Shown here: positions 7,939-15,949 of the stretch, one piece after another
Layout: each line of letters opens with the position of its first letter
Numbering within the stretch: the first letter of the stretch is position 1
From: JAPLGZ01 sp038225095
GTDB lineage: Bacteria > Chloroflexota > Anaerolineae > Caldilineales > Caldilineaceae
Assembly (NCBI GenBank): GCA_038225095.1
Contig: JBBREZ010000047.1
Location: 1-21,615, forward strand
Direction: 5' to 3'
Length of the DNA: 21,615 nt
The notes under the pieces: model-generated
Seen by the model: the letters and a program-made list of their open reading frames with translations, nothing else
The model's database searches: none
What the model was told of the DNA's origin: nothing
Made by a program: the position numbers and the translations under genes

Positions 7939-9444
7939 TCATGGCGGCGAGACGGTCGGCGGTAATGTTGGGGTTTCACCAAGCGCAAAGCCTTCGGTTA
8001 ACATCCCAAAACAGACATCTTGGGCACAATAGTTGTTGTTGCGCTCCAACTGTGCTGACCATTTTTCGATTCCAGGCAATTTGTGATGGTTATAATAGTA
8101 GTGATACGCCACCGCCAAGGCCGAATCATGCCGCCACTCTGTGTTTGAATCGATAATAACCGCCTTGATCGCCCGTTCAATTGACCCGCGCCCTGGATAG
8201 AGATGGGTGGTTTTGAGCATGCCATCTGGCCCTTTATAGGTATACTCAGGGATGTCGGTGTTATCGACGTTTTCAAAACACTGATTATCGCCGCGCCGCA
8301 GCATCAGTTCGCATTGTTGAATATTGTTGCCCAAATGCACTTGTGGGTAATTTTCATATTGCCCGTTATATACGGGAATATTACAGAATTCTTCTCGGCG
8401 AGAATCTTCGGTCACAATCCCCTTTTCGGAAATTTGCGATTTGACGGCCGGCCAGTCCGCACTTTGGCGGGGGCCATTTAATAAATCACAGGATACGCCA
8501 CTCGAATAATCGACCCCATAGCCATCCATGCGCTTGATCATCAAATCGTTGGCAAAGGCATACGCCTCTGATGGGCTCAAAGCACTATCTTTGCCGCCAT
8601 TCACCTCGGCGGGATTGCGATGAATGAGCAAAACATCGGGTCGATCCCATAAGTAATCCGCGATATAAGCGGCGGTATTGGTCGCCGCTGCCCCCCAATT
8701 GCTTTTACTGCTTACGGCTGAATGCGACGTAATGTAATAGGGGTTCTTGACCAGCCAATTCTGGAAGAGTACTTTGCAAGGACCAGAGCCAATCTCGGTC
8801 TTCGTATAAAAGGTGCTCGTCGGTCCCGTGCAAGTTTTACCCTGCCAATAGGCTTCGATCAGATCCGCAGAAGCCACCAATTCTGGCGTACCCCAAGCAA
8901 AATTGAGTTCGCACTGATCATCGTTGTCTGCGATCGTGATGACCTTGGTCATCATGTTTTCGAGAATCGTTTTAACTTCTGCCGCATAGTGGTCCTCGCC
9001 GGTCAGGTGATAGGCCAGCGCGCGGGCATACAGGCGCGGCGCTCCATTTTCTTCGTCCAACCAGATCGGCTTATTCGGATCTTCTTTGCATTTTTCATCC
9101 GTCTTTAAATTGTAATCCCATTTTTTGTCCGCCAGGTCAAGCACGGCCGCCATCGCATCGGCATAGGGTTCGATGCCCTGATCGGCTTTTTGTTTGATCG
9201 CAACCAATTCCGCTGGCGTCGTCAGATAACCTCTAGATGGGCCTACCACTTTTGCCGCTATGTCTTGCCCAGATACATTAGACGTTTGCGTCACAGCGGA
9301 TGATATAGTAGATGATGGCGTGAACTGCTCCACGGCGGTAGGTGTATCAGCCGCAGAGGTCACATCCGTGGCTAAGCCTTGATTACAGCCTACAAGACAA
9401 CCGGCAAACAGTACAAGCATCAACCAATAATTTAAAAATCGCAT
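7939..9444 (-). CDS. Alginate-lyase-like secreted lipoprotein
   Basis: 501 residues, probably exported and lipidated: a hydrophobic N-terminus ends in overlapping lipoboxes LFAGC (C16) and LVGC (C20), followed by a Ser/Thr-rich tether to about residue 65. The rest resembles the alpha-barrel alginate lyase family, which cleaves uronic-acid polysaccharides by beta-elimination; the best segment is SKSNWGAAATNTAAYIADYL (246-265), where N249 would be the charge-neutralising residue, with candidate partners H241 and H370 and several tyrosines. The mature protein has ten cysteines (119 to 478), an even number suggesting disulfides, and a Pro/Thr-rich tail. ATG start with GAGGAG 7 nt upstream. It follows the GT2 gene by 24 bp, so it is co-transcribed with glycan assembly. 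A lyase inside a biosynthetic locus usually trims polymer length or clears misplaced polymer. It could instead be a glycan-binding relative; family confidence is moderate. Confidence 0.6.
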   Translation of the reverse strand: MRFLNYWLMLVLFAGCLVGCNQGLATDVTSAADTPTAVEQFTPSSTISSAVTQTSNVSGQDIAAKVVGPSRGYLTTPAELVAIKQKADQGIEPYADAMAAVLDLADKKWDYNLKTDEKCKEDPNKPIWLDEENGAPRLYARALAYHLTGEDHYAAEVKTILENMMTKVITIADNDDQCELNFAWGTPELVASADLIEAYWQGKTCTGPTSTFYTKTEIGSGPCKVLFQNWLVKNPYYITSHSAVSSKSNWGAAATNTAAYIADYLWDRPDVLLIHRNPAEVNGGKDSALSPSEAYAFANDLMIKRMDGYGVDYSSGVSCDLLNGPRQSADWPAVKSQISEKGIVTEDSRREEFCNIPVYNGQYENYPQVHLGNNIQQCELMLRRGDNQCFENVDNTDIPEYTYKGPDGMLKTTHLYPGRGSIERAIKAVIIDSNTEWRHDSALAVAYHYYYNHHKLPGIEKWSAQLERNNNYCAQDVCFGMLTEGFALGETPTLPPTVSPP

Positions 9445-9468
9445 TCATTTACTCCTCTTACAGTAACG

Positions 9469-10686
9469 CTAGGAAGACTTTTTCTGGGTCAAAATCGGCA
9501 CACCCACGGGTGGCGTGCTCGACCCTGCCAGACCTTCCTTGCGTTGTGGCTCCCAGCGATCAATGCGTCGTCCGCGGATCAAATTGATGACAGCCATCAA
9601 CGAAGCCGCGTTGACCATACAAAAAAAGAAAGGGATCGTGAAGACTTTGGCGCGACCCAGCCGCGTACCGCCGAGCAACAGGCCCAATAAGCCACAAGCA
9701 TAGAGCGCCACTTGCCCAATCGTAACGACGCGATAGAACAGGCCACGACTCCAGAGCAGCGGGCCCACTAAAAATAAAACGAGCAAAGGCAAAACCACCA
9801 ACCGCCGCAACACCTTATGCGAAAAGAGTTGCAAAGCATAGAAGCCATAACGAAATGGGTTGAGCAGTTCACGGCGCAACAACACAGCCCGTAACCCACG
9901 CGTGATCACGCGCACCTTGCGGCCAAACTCAACGTCTTTTGCACCGGCCACCGGTTCATAAGCCTTGGCATCCGGTGCAAAAACCAACCGGTAGCCTTGG
10001 GTGATCACCGCAGTGGACGTTGCGAAGTCATCCGTCACACCGGTCACTACCGTGGTAAATAAGGCACGGCGAATGGCATAGATGGCGCCCGTGGCCGAAA
10101 TTGTGTTGCCCGCCCGGCTTTGCGCCTGCTTAAGCCCACGGTCGAAATTCCAGTAACTGGTTTCGCCAGCGCCCGTCATGCTGCCTACCTGCTCGGTTTG
10201 ATAACACTGATTGCCCGCGACGCCGCCCACTTCTGGATCGGCAAAAGGTCGCACCAGCGCCCGAATCGCATCTGGCGCAAACATACTATTCGCATCGGAA
10301 AAGACCAGAATTTCGCCAATCGCCGTCGCCACCGCGGCATTGAGCGCACCCGCTTTGCCCTGGCGCGGCAGTGATAGCAAGCGAACACCGCGTTCGGTAT
10401 ACGGCTGCACAATCGCATCCGTGCCATCGTTCGACCCGTCCGAGGCGATCAATATCTCAAGGCGATCGCGTGGATAGTCGAGCGCCAGGATGTTATCTAA
10501 TTTCTCTGCGATCACCTGGGCTTCGTTATACGCGGCAATCACCAAGCTGACATGCGGTGTAATATCGGCGCTCTTGTAGGGTTGCCGCCATACCAAGCCA
10601 CGGGCAAAGACCAACGCCGGAAACAACACGTAGGTATAAACAATTAAGATCAACGAACCCCAAAACAAACCCAATGCGCTAGCCAC
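9469..10686 (-). CDS. Membrane glycosyltransferase family 2
   Basis: Inverting GT-A glycosyltransferase of 405 residues that adds sugars from nucleotide-sugar donors at the cytoplasmic face of the membrane. An N-terminal hydrophobic helix (about 5-29) precedes the GT-A domain with SLVIAAYNE (47-55), D83 (ASDGSNDGT), the D-x-N metal site DAN (131-133) and the acceptor-base motif TDD (218-220). RKVRVITRG (256-264) replaces the Q-x-x-RW motif of processive enzymes. Two to three more membrane helices lie between about 296 and 370, an arrangement shared with hyaluronan- and cellulose-synthase-like proteins, so a processive role is possible. Start is GTG at 10686 with AAGGAG 7 nt upstream. The lipoprotein lyase gene follows after 24 bp. 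Donor and linkage cannot be read from sequence. Confidence 0.88.
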   Translation of the reverse strand: MASALGLFWGSLILIVYTYVLFPALVFARGLVWRQPYKSADITPHVSLVIAAYNEAQVIAEKLDNILALDYPRDRLEILIASDGSNDGTDAIVQPYTERGVRLLSLPRQGKAGALNAAVATAIGEILVFSDANSMFAPDAIRALVRPFADPEVGGVAGNQCYQTEQVGSMTGAGETSYWNFDRGLKQAQSRAGNTISATGAIYAIRRALFTTVVTGVTDDFATSTAVITQGYRLVFAPDAKAYEPVAGAKDVEFGRKVRVITRGLRAVLLRRELLNPFRYGFYALQLFSHKVLRRLVVLPLLVLFLVGPLLWSRGLFYRVVTIGQVALYACGLLGLLLGGTRLGRAKVFTIPFFFCMVNAASLMAVINLIRGRRIDRWEPQRKEGLAGSSTPPVGVPILTQKKSS

Positions 10687-10711
10687 CGCTTTTCTCCTTC
10701 GCTAAAAAAGA

Positions 10712-10809
10712 GTTACACAGAGATCACAGAGGAGACACAGAGAAAAATTAACCGGCTCAATTGTTGTTTCTCTGTGTACTCTGTGTCTCCTCTGTGATCT
10801 CTGTGTAAC
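10712..10809. repeat. Hairpin with 31-bp perfect arms and alternative pairing
   Basis: Arms 10712-10742 and 10779-10809 are exact complements (starting GTTACACAGAGATCACAG) with a 36-nt loop. The arms are made of ACACAGAG-type units. A second pairing is possible between 10735-10745 and 10767-10777 (ACACAGAGAAA and its complement), which extends the inner helix if the outer one shifts. It fills most of the 145-bp gap between the GT4 and GT2 genes and shares the CACAGAGGA block with 7873-7937. Confidence 0.85.
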
Positions 10810-10831
10810 CGCTGTATCTGCATAACATGTG

Positions 10832-12109
10832 TTATTTATTCAGAAATAACTTGGCGCGTTTCAGTGTGCTGTTGTGCAGGTCAAAGTCATTGACCACTTT
10901 TTCACGCCCTGCCTGGCCCATCCGCAGCCGAAGTTCTGGGTCAGCTTTCAAGCGTTGCAACGCCGTTGCCAGTGCATCTGAATCTTTGGGCGCCACGAGA
11001 AAGCCCGATTTTTCGTGCTCGACCAATTCTGGGATGCCAGAAATATTACTGGCGACCACGGGTAGACCACAGGCCATCGCTTCCTTTAATACATTGGGCA
11101 ACCCTTCGCGCTTGCCGCTGGCGGCCACCACGGTCGCCAGCACAAAGACATCGGCATTCAATAACTGCTCGACCACTTGTTTATGCGTACCCGACCCGTG
11201 TAAGATGACTTTGCCGCGCAACCCGGCGCGGGTGATCTGCGTCTCAATCGCAGAACGCAATTCACCGTCGCCCACCAAATGACACTCGAAGTCAACGCCG
11301 CGTTCTTGCAACAAACGACACGCTTCGACCAATTCCGCATGACCTTTGACCGGCTCAAAGCGTGATACACAGACGATGCGCAATGATTTATCGGTCAGCG
11401 TCCGTGGCCTGGGTTTGAAAAGATTTGTATCAATCCCACCGTAAATCACGTGAACTTTGTCACTCATTTCTGGCCCACATTCACGCAAAATCACCTCTTT
11501 ATTCGAGGCCGAGACAGTGATCATAAATTCAGCGGCGGCCAGTTTCGCTTTTAGCATCGTCCGATCCACATGAATATCTGACCCGCGCGCGGTAAAGCTG
11601 AAAGGAATACCCGTTAGGCGATGAATGATCAAGGCCACCAAAGCCGGATGATTAGCAAATTGGGCATGGATATGTTTAATATCCTGGCGTTCCATGTCAT
11701 AGGCAAAACGCACGGCTTTGGGAAAATAGACGATGGCGCCACCAAAAAATTTAATGGTGCCAAGCGTACCGCCCACTACCTCCAACAATACCTTCAAATA
11801 AGTTCGTGGCTGACGCCGGATAAAGTGCCAATTGGCTTTGAGAACGGCTAAGGAGAGTAAAGGCGAGAAGCGGGCGCGCTTCACCAACGGCATTACTTCG
11901 GGTTGGACAATTGATTCACGCTCGCGCAACAGAGCATAAATCTCGACAGGAACACCCAGGCGCTCCATCTCTAGGATCTCGTAGAGCACAAAGGTTTCGG
12001 TCAGCTTGGGGAAACGCGAAACGATATAGGCAAGCTGTGCCGCAGATGTTGCGCGATCCGGCGCTATGGTTGCCGCTTGCTGTTTTTGCTTGGGTAAAGT
12101 GACAGACAT
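10832..12109 (-). CDS. Glycosyltransferase family 4
   Basis: Retaining GT-B glycosyltransferase, 425 residues, transferring a sugar from a nucleotide donor to a lipid-linked or growing glycan. N-terminal Rossmann half: YIVSRFPKLTETFV (28-41), typical of EPS GT4 enzymes, and a HAQFANHPA segment (148-156). C-terminal donor half: VSRFEPVKGH (248-257), HLVGDGELR (277-285), and the E-x7-E motif E335 to E343 followed by MACGLPVVAS. The frame stays open to 12169, overlapping the deacetylase gene. The ATG at 12109 is chosen because AAGAGG lies about 10 nt upstream and it leaves a 16-bp gap to the deacetylase stop. It is the last gene of the tightly packed unit before the 31-bp hairpin. Confidence 0.88.
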   Translation of the reverse strand: MSVTLPKQKQQAATIAPDRATSAAQLAYIVSRFPKLTETFVLYEILEMERLGVPVEIYALLRERESIVQPEVMPLVKRARFSPLLSLAVLKANWHFIRRQPRTYLKVLLEVVGGTLGTIKFFGGAIVYFPKAVRFAYDMERQDIKHIHAQFANHPALVALIIHRLTGIPFSFTARGSDIHVDRTMLKAKLAAAEFMITVSASNKEVILRECGPEMSDKVHVIYGGIDTNLFKPRPRTLTDKSLRIVCVSRFEPVKGHAELVEACRLLQERGVDFECHLVGDGELRSAIETQITRAGLRGKVILHGSGTHKQVVEQLLNADVFVLATVVAASGKREGLPNVLKEAMACGLPVVASNISGIPELVEHEKSGFLVAPKDSDALATALQRLKADPELRLRMGQAGREKVVNDFDLHNSTLKRAKLFLNK

Positions 12110-12125
12110 AGCCTGAACCTCTTGA

Positions 12126-13115
12126 TTAGTAAGCTTGTTGTTTTTTCCGTAGACGCCACCGATCCACATAAGCGCCCAAACGGAGCAGGCGTAGGCGAAA
12201 GATGGTCAGTGAAGTCTTAGGCGTAATATTTTGGCGGTTCAGCCGCAAAGGGTCGGCTACCCGTAAATCATTCTGACCCGTGAGCGTTATGAACGCCGCC
12301 ACAAAACCAGCTTCCGCTAAAATCTGGGTTGTAGCGTCATTATGACTGCCATTCGGATAACAGAAGACTGGCAACGCATGGCCGATTTCGCGTTGCAAAT
12401 CCTGCTGCGAGCCTACCATCTCTTCGCGCGCCTGCGCGGCGGAAAGGTTGGTCAGGATCGGATGGGTGCGCGTATGGGCGCCGAGCGTCACGCCCTGTTT
12501 ATCCAACTGGCGCAGCTCATCCCAGGTGAGCACGCTTTTTTGGCTAGTTGGCTGGCTATGCAGTGCTTCGCAAATTTGATCGACCAGCAGCATGGCTTGA
12601 TTGTGATTCAGCTTCAGCAGATGTTGCTTAATTTTGCGCATACTCTGTCGGCGCTCATCCAGTGTTTTCAAAGATAGATGGCCGATGGGCGCAAAGTCAA
12701 ACTGGGTATAAGCCGTATGCGCCAGCGTGCGATACATGCGATCCCACCAGAATGCGCGCTCAGGGTGGTCGGGATAGGCCGTTGGCACGAAGATGGTGGC
12801 TGGTAAATGCCAGCGCTGTAAAATGGGCAGAGCATGTTCGGTCAGATCACAATATGCATCATCGAAGGTGACCAGCACCGACTTTTTGGGTAGCTGCACG
12901 TCACGCACCACGGCTTCGCAGACTTCCTCTAAGGTGACGACATGGTAATGGGTAGCCAAATATTGCATATGCCGATTAAAGGTCGCCGGGTCGGTGCTGA
13001 TCAGGCGCGGGTCCAGCCTATACGAAAATTTGGCATCGGCCACCCGATGATACGTCAGGATCCGCAATAAATTCGCGTGGGTTTCACGCTGTTTAGAATG
13101 GGATAAATTACGCAT
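12126..13115 (-). CDS. Polysaccharide deacetylase (NodB-type)
   Basis: Carbohydrate esterase 4 fold, 329 residues, removing N- or O-acetyl groups from a glycan or glycan precursor using a divalent metal. Seen: LTYHRV (20-25), motif 1 TFDDAY (83-88) with catalytic base D85 and metal ligand D86, motif 2 H214-x3-H218 (GAHTRTHPILT), and motif 3 CYPNG (252-256). A ~100-residue insert separates motifs 1 and 2, as in deacetylases of EPS loci with exosortase-like context. No signal peptide or membrane helix is visible, so a cytoplasmic or precursor-level role is possible. The ATG at 13115 has no recognisable ribosome site; with the previous stop only 17 bp upstream, translational coupling is likely. 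GT4 follows after 16 bp. Confidence 0.88.
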   Translation of the reverse strand: MRNLSHSKQRETHANLLRILTYHRVADAKFSYRLDPRLISTDPATFNRHMQYLATHYHVVTLEEVCEAVVRDVQLPKKSVLVTFDDAYCDLTEHALPILQRWHLPATIFVPTAYPDHPERAFWWDRMYRTLAHTAYTQFDFAPIGHLSLKTLDERRQSMRKIKQHLLKLNHNQAMLLVDQICEALHSQPTSQKSVLTWDELRQLDKQGVTLGAHTRTHPILTNLSAAQAREEMVGSQQDLQREIGHALPVFCYPNGSHNDATTQILAEAGFVAAFITLTGQNDLRVADPLRLNRQNITPKTSLTIFRLRLLRLGAYVDRWRLRKKQQAY

Positions 13116-13132
13116 GTTCGTCAGGGAAATCG

Positions 13133-14173
13133 TTAGTTGATCAAATTAAGTTCGTTGATATGTTCAACCGTGTGTTGCCACAGGGCATAATAGCGATTTG
13201 AGCGTAACCAGCCAAGCGTTTCGTCACCCAGCCGCGCTTGTGAAGCTTCAACGTCGTGCAGACGCGTGACCAAGCGCATGACATAACGGCTCCAACACAG
13301 GACAAAAAACGGTTTCAGCAACTCTGGCGCCAACCCCATACTGGCGGCATAACGCCCAATATACGGCCGCGCCCAGGCCGTTGGTCCAAAAAAGGTCGCA
13401 TGAAACGCCGCCACATAATCCGACCCACGTTTGGCCCGCCGCCAGGCCGGGCTCGCCAGATTGAGCAGGAAAAAGAGATCGACGGCCGGTAAACCACTCG
13501 GTTCGGCCAACTCCCAATCGACAACGCCTAGCTCCCCCGTTTTTGCCACCATAATATTAACTGGGCCGAGGTCGCCATGTTCAAACACTTGCGGGATACT
13601 CGCCGCGCGCACGCCACGAATCAGCCCCTCGGTCTGTTCGACGTTGCGCAATTCCGCAGGCGAAAGCGGTACAACCCCGACAAATTGCTGGGCTAGATTG
13701 CCGATCAAGCGGTCATGCCCGTGGTCGTCATGCAGCCCCAGTTTGGTGGTCGCCTGGTGTAATTCGATCAGCCACTCCGTTGCTGCCTGTACATACGGCT
13801 CAGCCGGCTCGCGGCGCAAGCGGAAGCTCATGGTTTCCCCAGCCAATGCGGTTTCGATCAAGAGTCGATGGTCGGCATAGTCCTCGTAGGCCACCAGGCG
13901 CGGGATCGAAGCAAAGCCACCCGCGCGCACATCGTGCACTAGCTTGAGGTTCGTCGCTTCGAGATCCAAACGGGCATAATCACCGGGCAAACGCGGCGCT
14001 TTGACGACCAAGATCGGCGTCGGCTGAGCGGCGGCCAAGATGAAAAAGATCACATGGCTGGAGGCACGAAAACGCGGTGTCGCCATTACACAAGTAAGTT
14101 CGCCTGGCGAGCCAAGCTGTTCCAAGCCCAACTGTTGCCAATGGCGCGTGAGAAAGGTCAAAACCATGTTCAT
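13133..14173 (-). CDS. APH/choline-kinase-like phosphotransferase
   Basis: 346 residues with the protein-kinase-like fold of aminoglycoside and choline/homoserine kinases. Seen: K58 (ILVVKAP), E72 as the likely helix-C partner, catalytic loop HGDLGPVN (199-206, base D201, N206) and metal ligand D219 (VVDWE). The catalytic set is complete, so it should transfer phosphate from ATP to a hydroxyl of a small molecule, perhaps a sugar or amino alcohol destined for the glycan. The ATG overlaps the previous stop as ATGA (14170-14173), tying it to the methyltransferase-fold gene. It is paralogous to the C-terminal half of the fusion at 5858-7648: both share F-x-HGD-x-GP-x-N, DWE, then a DLF(F/Y)-x-L segment and a CW motif near the end. 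Resistance function is unlikely in this context. Confidence 0.82.
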   Translation of the reverse strand: MNMVLTFLTRHWQQLGLEQLGSPGELTCVMATPRFRASSHVIFFILAAAQPTPILVVKAPRLPGDYARLDLEATNLKLVHDVRAGGFASIPRLVAYEDYADHRLLIETALAGETMSFRLRREPAEPYVQAATEWLIELHQATTKLGLHDDHGHDRLIGNLAQQFVGVVPLSPAELRNVEQTEGLIRGVRAASIPQVFEHGDLGPVNIMVAKTGELGVVDWELAEPSGLPAVDLFFLLNLASPAWRRAKRGSDYVAAFHATFFGPTAWARPYIGRYAASMGLAPELLKPFFVLCWSRYVMRLVTRLHDVEASQARLGDETLGWLRSNRYYALWQHTVEHINELNLIN

Positions 14174-14832
14174 AGGCCACCCGCCAGTCCTTTGCAGGCC
14201 ACCAGACTAAAACAAGGCACCATCCGCGCAAACAACGCAGTTTTCAGTAACATGCGCCCGGCCACCATTTGCAGTTGACCGGCCAGATTACCCGCTGGCC
14301 GGGCAAAAACATAGCGCAGGGCACTAGGCTGATCCAACGGGATGATCTCAAGACACGCTTCAAAATTGGGCCGATGCCAGTGCACATGAATATCGCCAAA
14401 GCCGCGTTGTTCTAGATGATTGACATAATGGCGGAAATGGCGCAGCCCCACCAACCCTTTGGTCCGGTCGATCTCCCAATACAAGTAGCCACCAGGCAAC
14501 AACAATTGATTGGCGCGATCTACATCGGCCAGATTAGACGAATGCACGACAATTTGCTCAAAGCCAAATGGGTCAACTGGCGCCGATCTGTCCAACGGAA
14601 AGATCGTCAGCCCCGCACTAAACTGCTGTAAGGCAATAGCTAAGGAACTCTTAGCTGGCCCGCAATAGGCCACCCGGCCCAGGCGTGGGTCGGGCAGCAG
14701 AAAGCGCCAATCGATGCGGCGCGACGCTTGCAGCCTGCTATCACGGCCCGTGTGTTGATCAGACGTTTCTGCTACTTTCACGCGCGGTTCTACCGTTCCA
14801 GGTGGCGGGATGGCCAGTTGGCTTTGCTTCAT
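14170..14832 (-). CDS. Degenerate methyltransferase-fold protein
   Basis: 220 residues. No known catalytic signature is complete. The layout is that of a class I methyltransferase core: strand 1 GRVAYCGPA (52-60), where the glycine-rich SAM loop is replaced, and LLPGGYLYWE (111-120), the post-SAM strand and turn. The same order and spacing are found in residues 25-140 of the fusion protein at 5858-7648, including an aromatic-rich lead-in (DWRFLLPDP here, NWMFLRPS there). It overlaps the upstream epimerase stop and the downstream kinase start by ATGA on both sides, so strong translational coupling and a complex with the kinase are likely. It may be a non-catalytic partner that binds a nucleotide or sugar. 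Fold assignment is tentative. Confidence 0.6.
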   Translation of the reverse strand: MKQSQLAIPPPGTVEPRVKVAETSDQHTGRDSRLQASRRIDWRFLLPDPRLGRVAYCGPAKSSLAIALQQFSAGLTIFPLDRSAPVDPFGFEQIVVHSSNLADVDRANQLLLPGGYLYWEIDRTKGLVGLRHFRHYVNHLEQRGFGDIHVHWHRPNFEACLEIIPLDQPSALRYVFARPAGNLAGQLQMVAGRMLLKTALFARMVPCFSLVACKGLAGGL

Positions 14833-15788
14833 TGCGGCATCGCCTGAGGCACTTGGGTAAGGTGCCAGGCCACCGTACGCGCTAACCCTTCTGGGAATTC
14901 AACCTCTGGCGTGTAATTCAGGCCAGTTTTGGCGGCCTGAATCGCGGCTTCGGAATGGCGCACATCACCAGCGCGGGCTTCGGTGTGTTGCGGCTTTAGA
15001 TTGGTGCCGAGAATCCGATTTAAGGCGTCAACCAGATCCAGCAAGGTATACCGTTGACCACAAGCAATGTTAAAAACTTGACCAGCGACGCCGGGCGTGC
15101 GCGCCGCCAACAGATTGGCTTTGACATTATTTGCCACATAGGTAAAATCGCGCGACTGTAGCCCATCACCTTGAATAACTGGCGCCTCACCGCGTAACAT
15201 GCCAGCAATAAAGCGCGCAATCACCGCTGCATACGGTGAATCGGGATCCTGGCGCGGTCCGAACACGTTAAAGTAACGCAACGCAACCGTTTCCAACCCA
15301 TATACTTGATAAAAAGCTTGACAATATTGCTCCGCCGTTAACTTGGAAACGGCGTAAGGCGACTTTGGCTTTTGTACCATCGTCTCGCGCTTCGGCAATT
15401 CATCGCTATCGCCATAAACCGAAGACGAGGAAGCATAGACCACCCGTTGCACGCCAGCATCACGGCACGCCAATAGCAAGTTGAGCGTGCCCGTGCTGTT
15501 ACAGGCGTGCGTCGTCAACGGATCCTGAACCGAACGGGGCACGGAAGGCAGCGCAGCCTGATGCAGCACGTAAGTGACACCGGTTGCGGCGCGCGTTAAG
15601 GCGCTCGGATCACGCAGGTCCCCTTCAATCAGTTCGATATCCTGACGAAATTGATCCAGATTCTCGCGGCGTCCTGTACTAAAATTATCCAGCACCCGCA
15701 CAGTTGCGCCTTGTTTAAGCAATGCTTCGACCAGATGCGAGCCGATAAAGCCAGCGCCTCCGGTCACTAGAAAACGTTCAGATGACAA
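14829..15788 (-). CDS. UDP-sugar 4-epimerase (GalE/WbpP-like)
   Basis: Extended short-chain dehydrogenase of 319 residues that inverts C4 of a UDP-sugar through a transient 4-keto intermediate with bound NAD. Seen: TGGAGFIG (9-16), D34 for the adenine ribose, the serine stretch SSSSVYG (120-126), and catalytic Y145-x3-K149 (SPYAVSK). The segment HQAALPSVPRSVQDP (76-90) is characteristic of the WbpP group acting on UDP-GlcNAc, UDP-GalNAc or their uronic acids rather than plain GalE. Start is TTG at 15788 with GGGAG 8 nt upstream. It opens the compact five-gene unit and overlaps the next gene by ATGA. It supplies a galacto-configured donor to the neighbouring transferases. Confidence 0.88.
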   Translation of the reverse strand: MSSERFLVTGGAGFIGSHLVEALLKQGATVRVLDNFSTGRRENLDQFRQDIELIEGDLRDPSALTRAATGVTYVLHQAALPSVPRSVQDPLTTHACNSTGTLNLLLACRDAGVQRVVYASSSSVYGDSDELPKRETMVQKPKSPYAVSKLTAEQYCQAFYQVYGLETVALRYFNVFGPRQDPDSPYAAVIARFIAGMLRGEAPVIQGDGLQSRDFTYVANNVKANLLAARTPGVAGQVFNIACGQRYTLLDLVDALNRILGTNLKPQHTEARAGDVRHSEAAIQAAKTGLNYTPEVEFPEGLARTVAWHLTQVPQAMPQ

Positions 15789-15863
15789 GCGAATTCTCCC
15801 TATTATGTGAATAATTACTCATATTACGTAGCATTTATTTTATCGGGAATAGCCGTTACATGA

Positions 15864-15923
15864 GTAGACGCCCATCAGTAGATGGGGCGGAAACAGGTAG
15901 CCAGGTGACCCTTACCTGTTTCC
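15864..15923. repeat. GTAGACAGG-family repeat, copy 2 left part
   Basis: The 23 bp at 15864-15886 are the exact reverse complement of 3202-3224 and include the small stem CCCATCAGTAGATGGG (15871-15886). They are followed by 11-bp perfect arms GGAAACAGGTA (15889-15899) and its complement (15913-15923). It sits in the 283-bp gap between AsnB and the epimerase. Confidence 0.75.
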
Positions 15924-15949
15924 TTGTCTATCTGTTTCCCTAATTTCGC

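Noticed and set aside
8722..9108. 128-residue plus-strand frame inside the lyase gene
   Set aside because: It lies antisense to a well-supported lipoprotein gene, has no start signal and looks like a frame shadow; the same holds for 4647-5033, 10827-11282, 13431-13880 and 7260-7664.
12110..12169. Twenty-residue N-terminal extension of the GT4 protein
   Set aside because: It would overlap the deacetylase gene and has no ribosome site, whereas the ATG at 12109 has AAGAGG at proper spacing.
5858..14173. Aminoglycoside resistance genes
   Set aside because: The APH-like kinase fold is shared by many small-molecule kinases; the fusion, the split pair and the glycan context give no support for drug modification.
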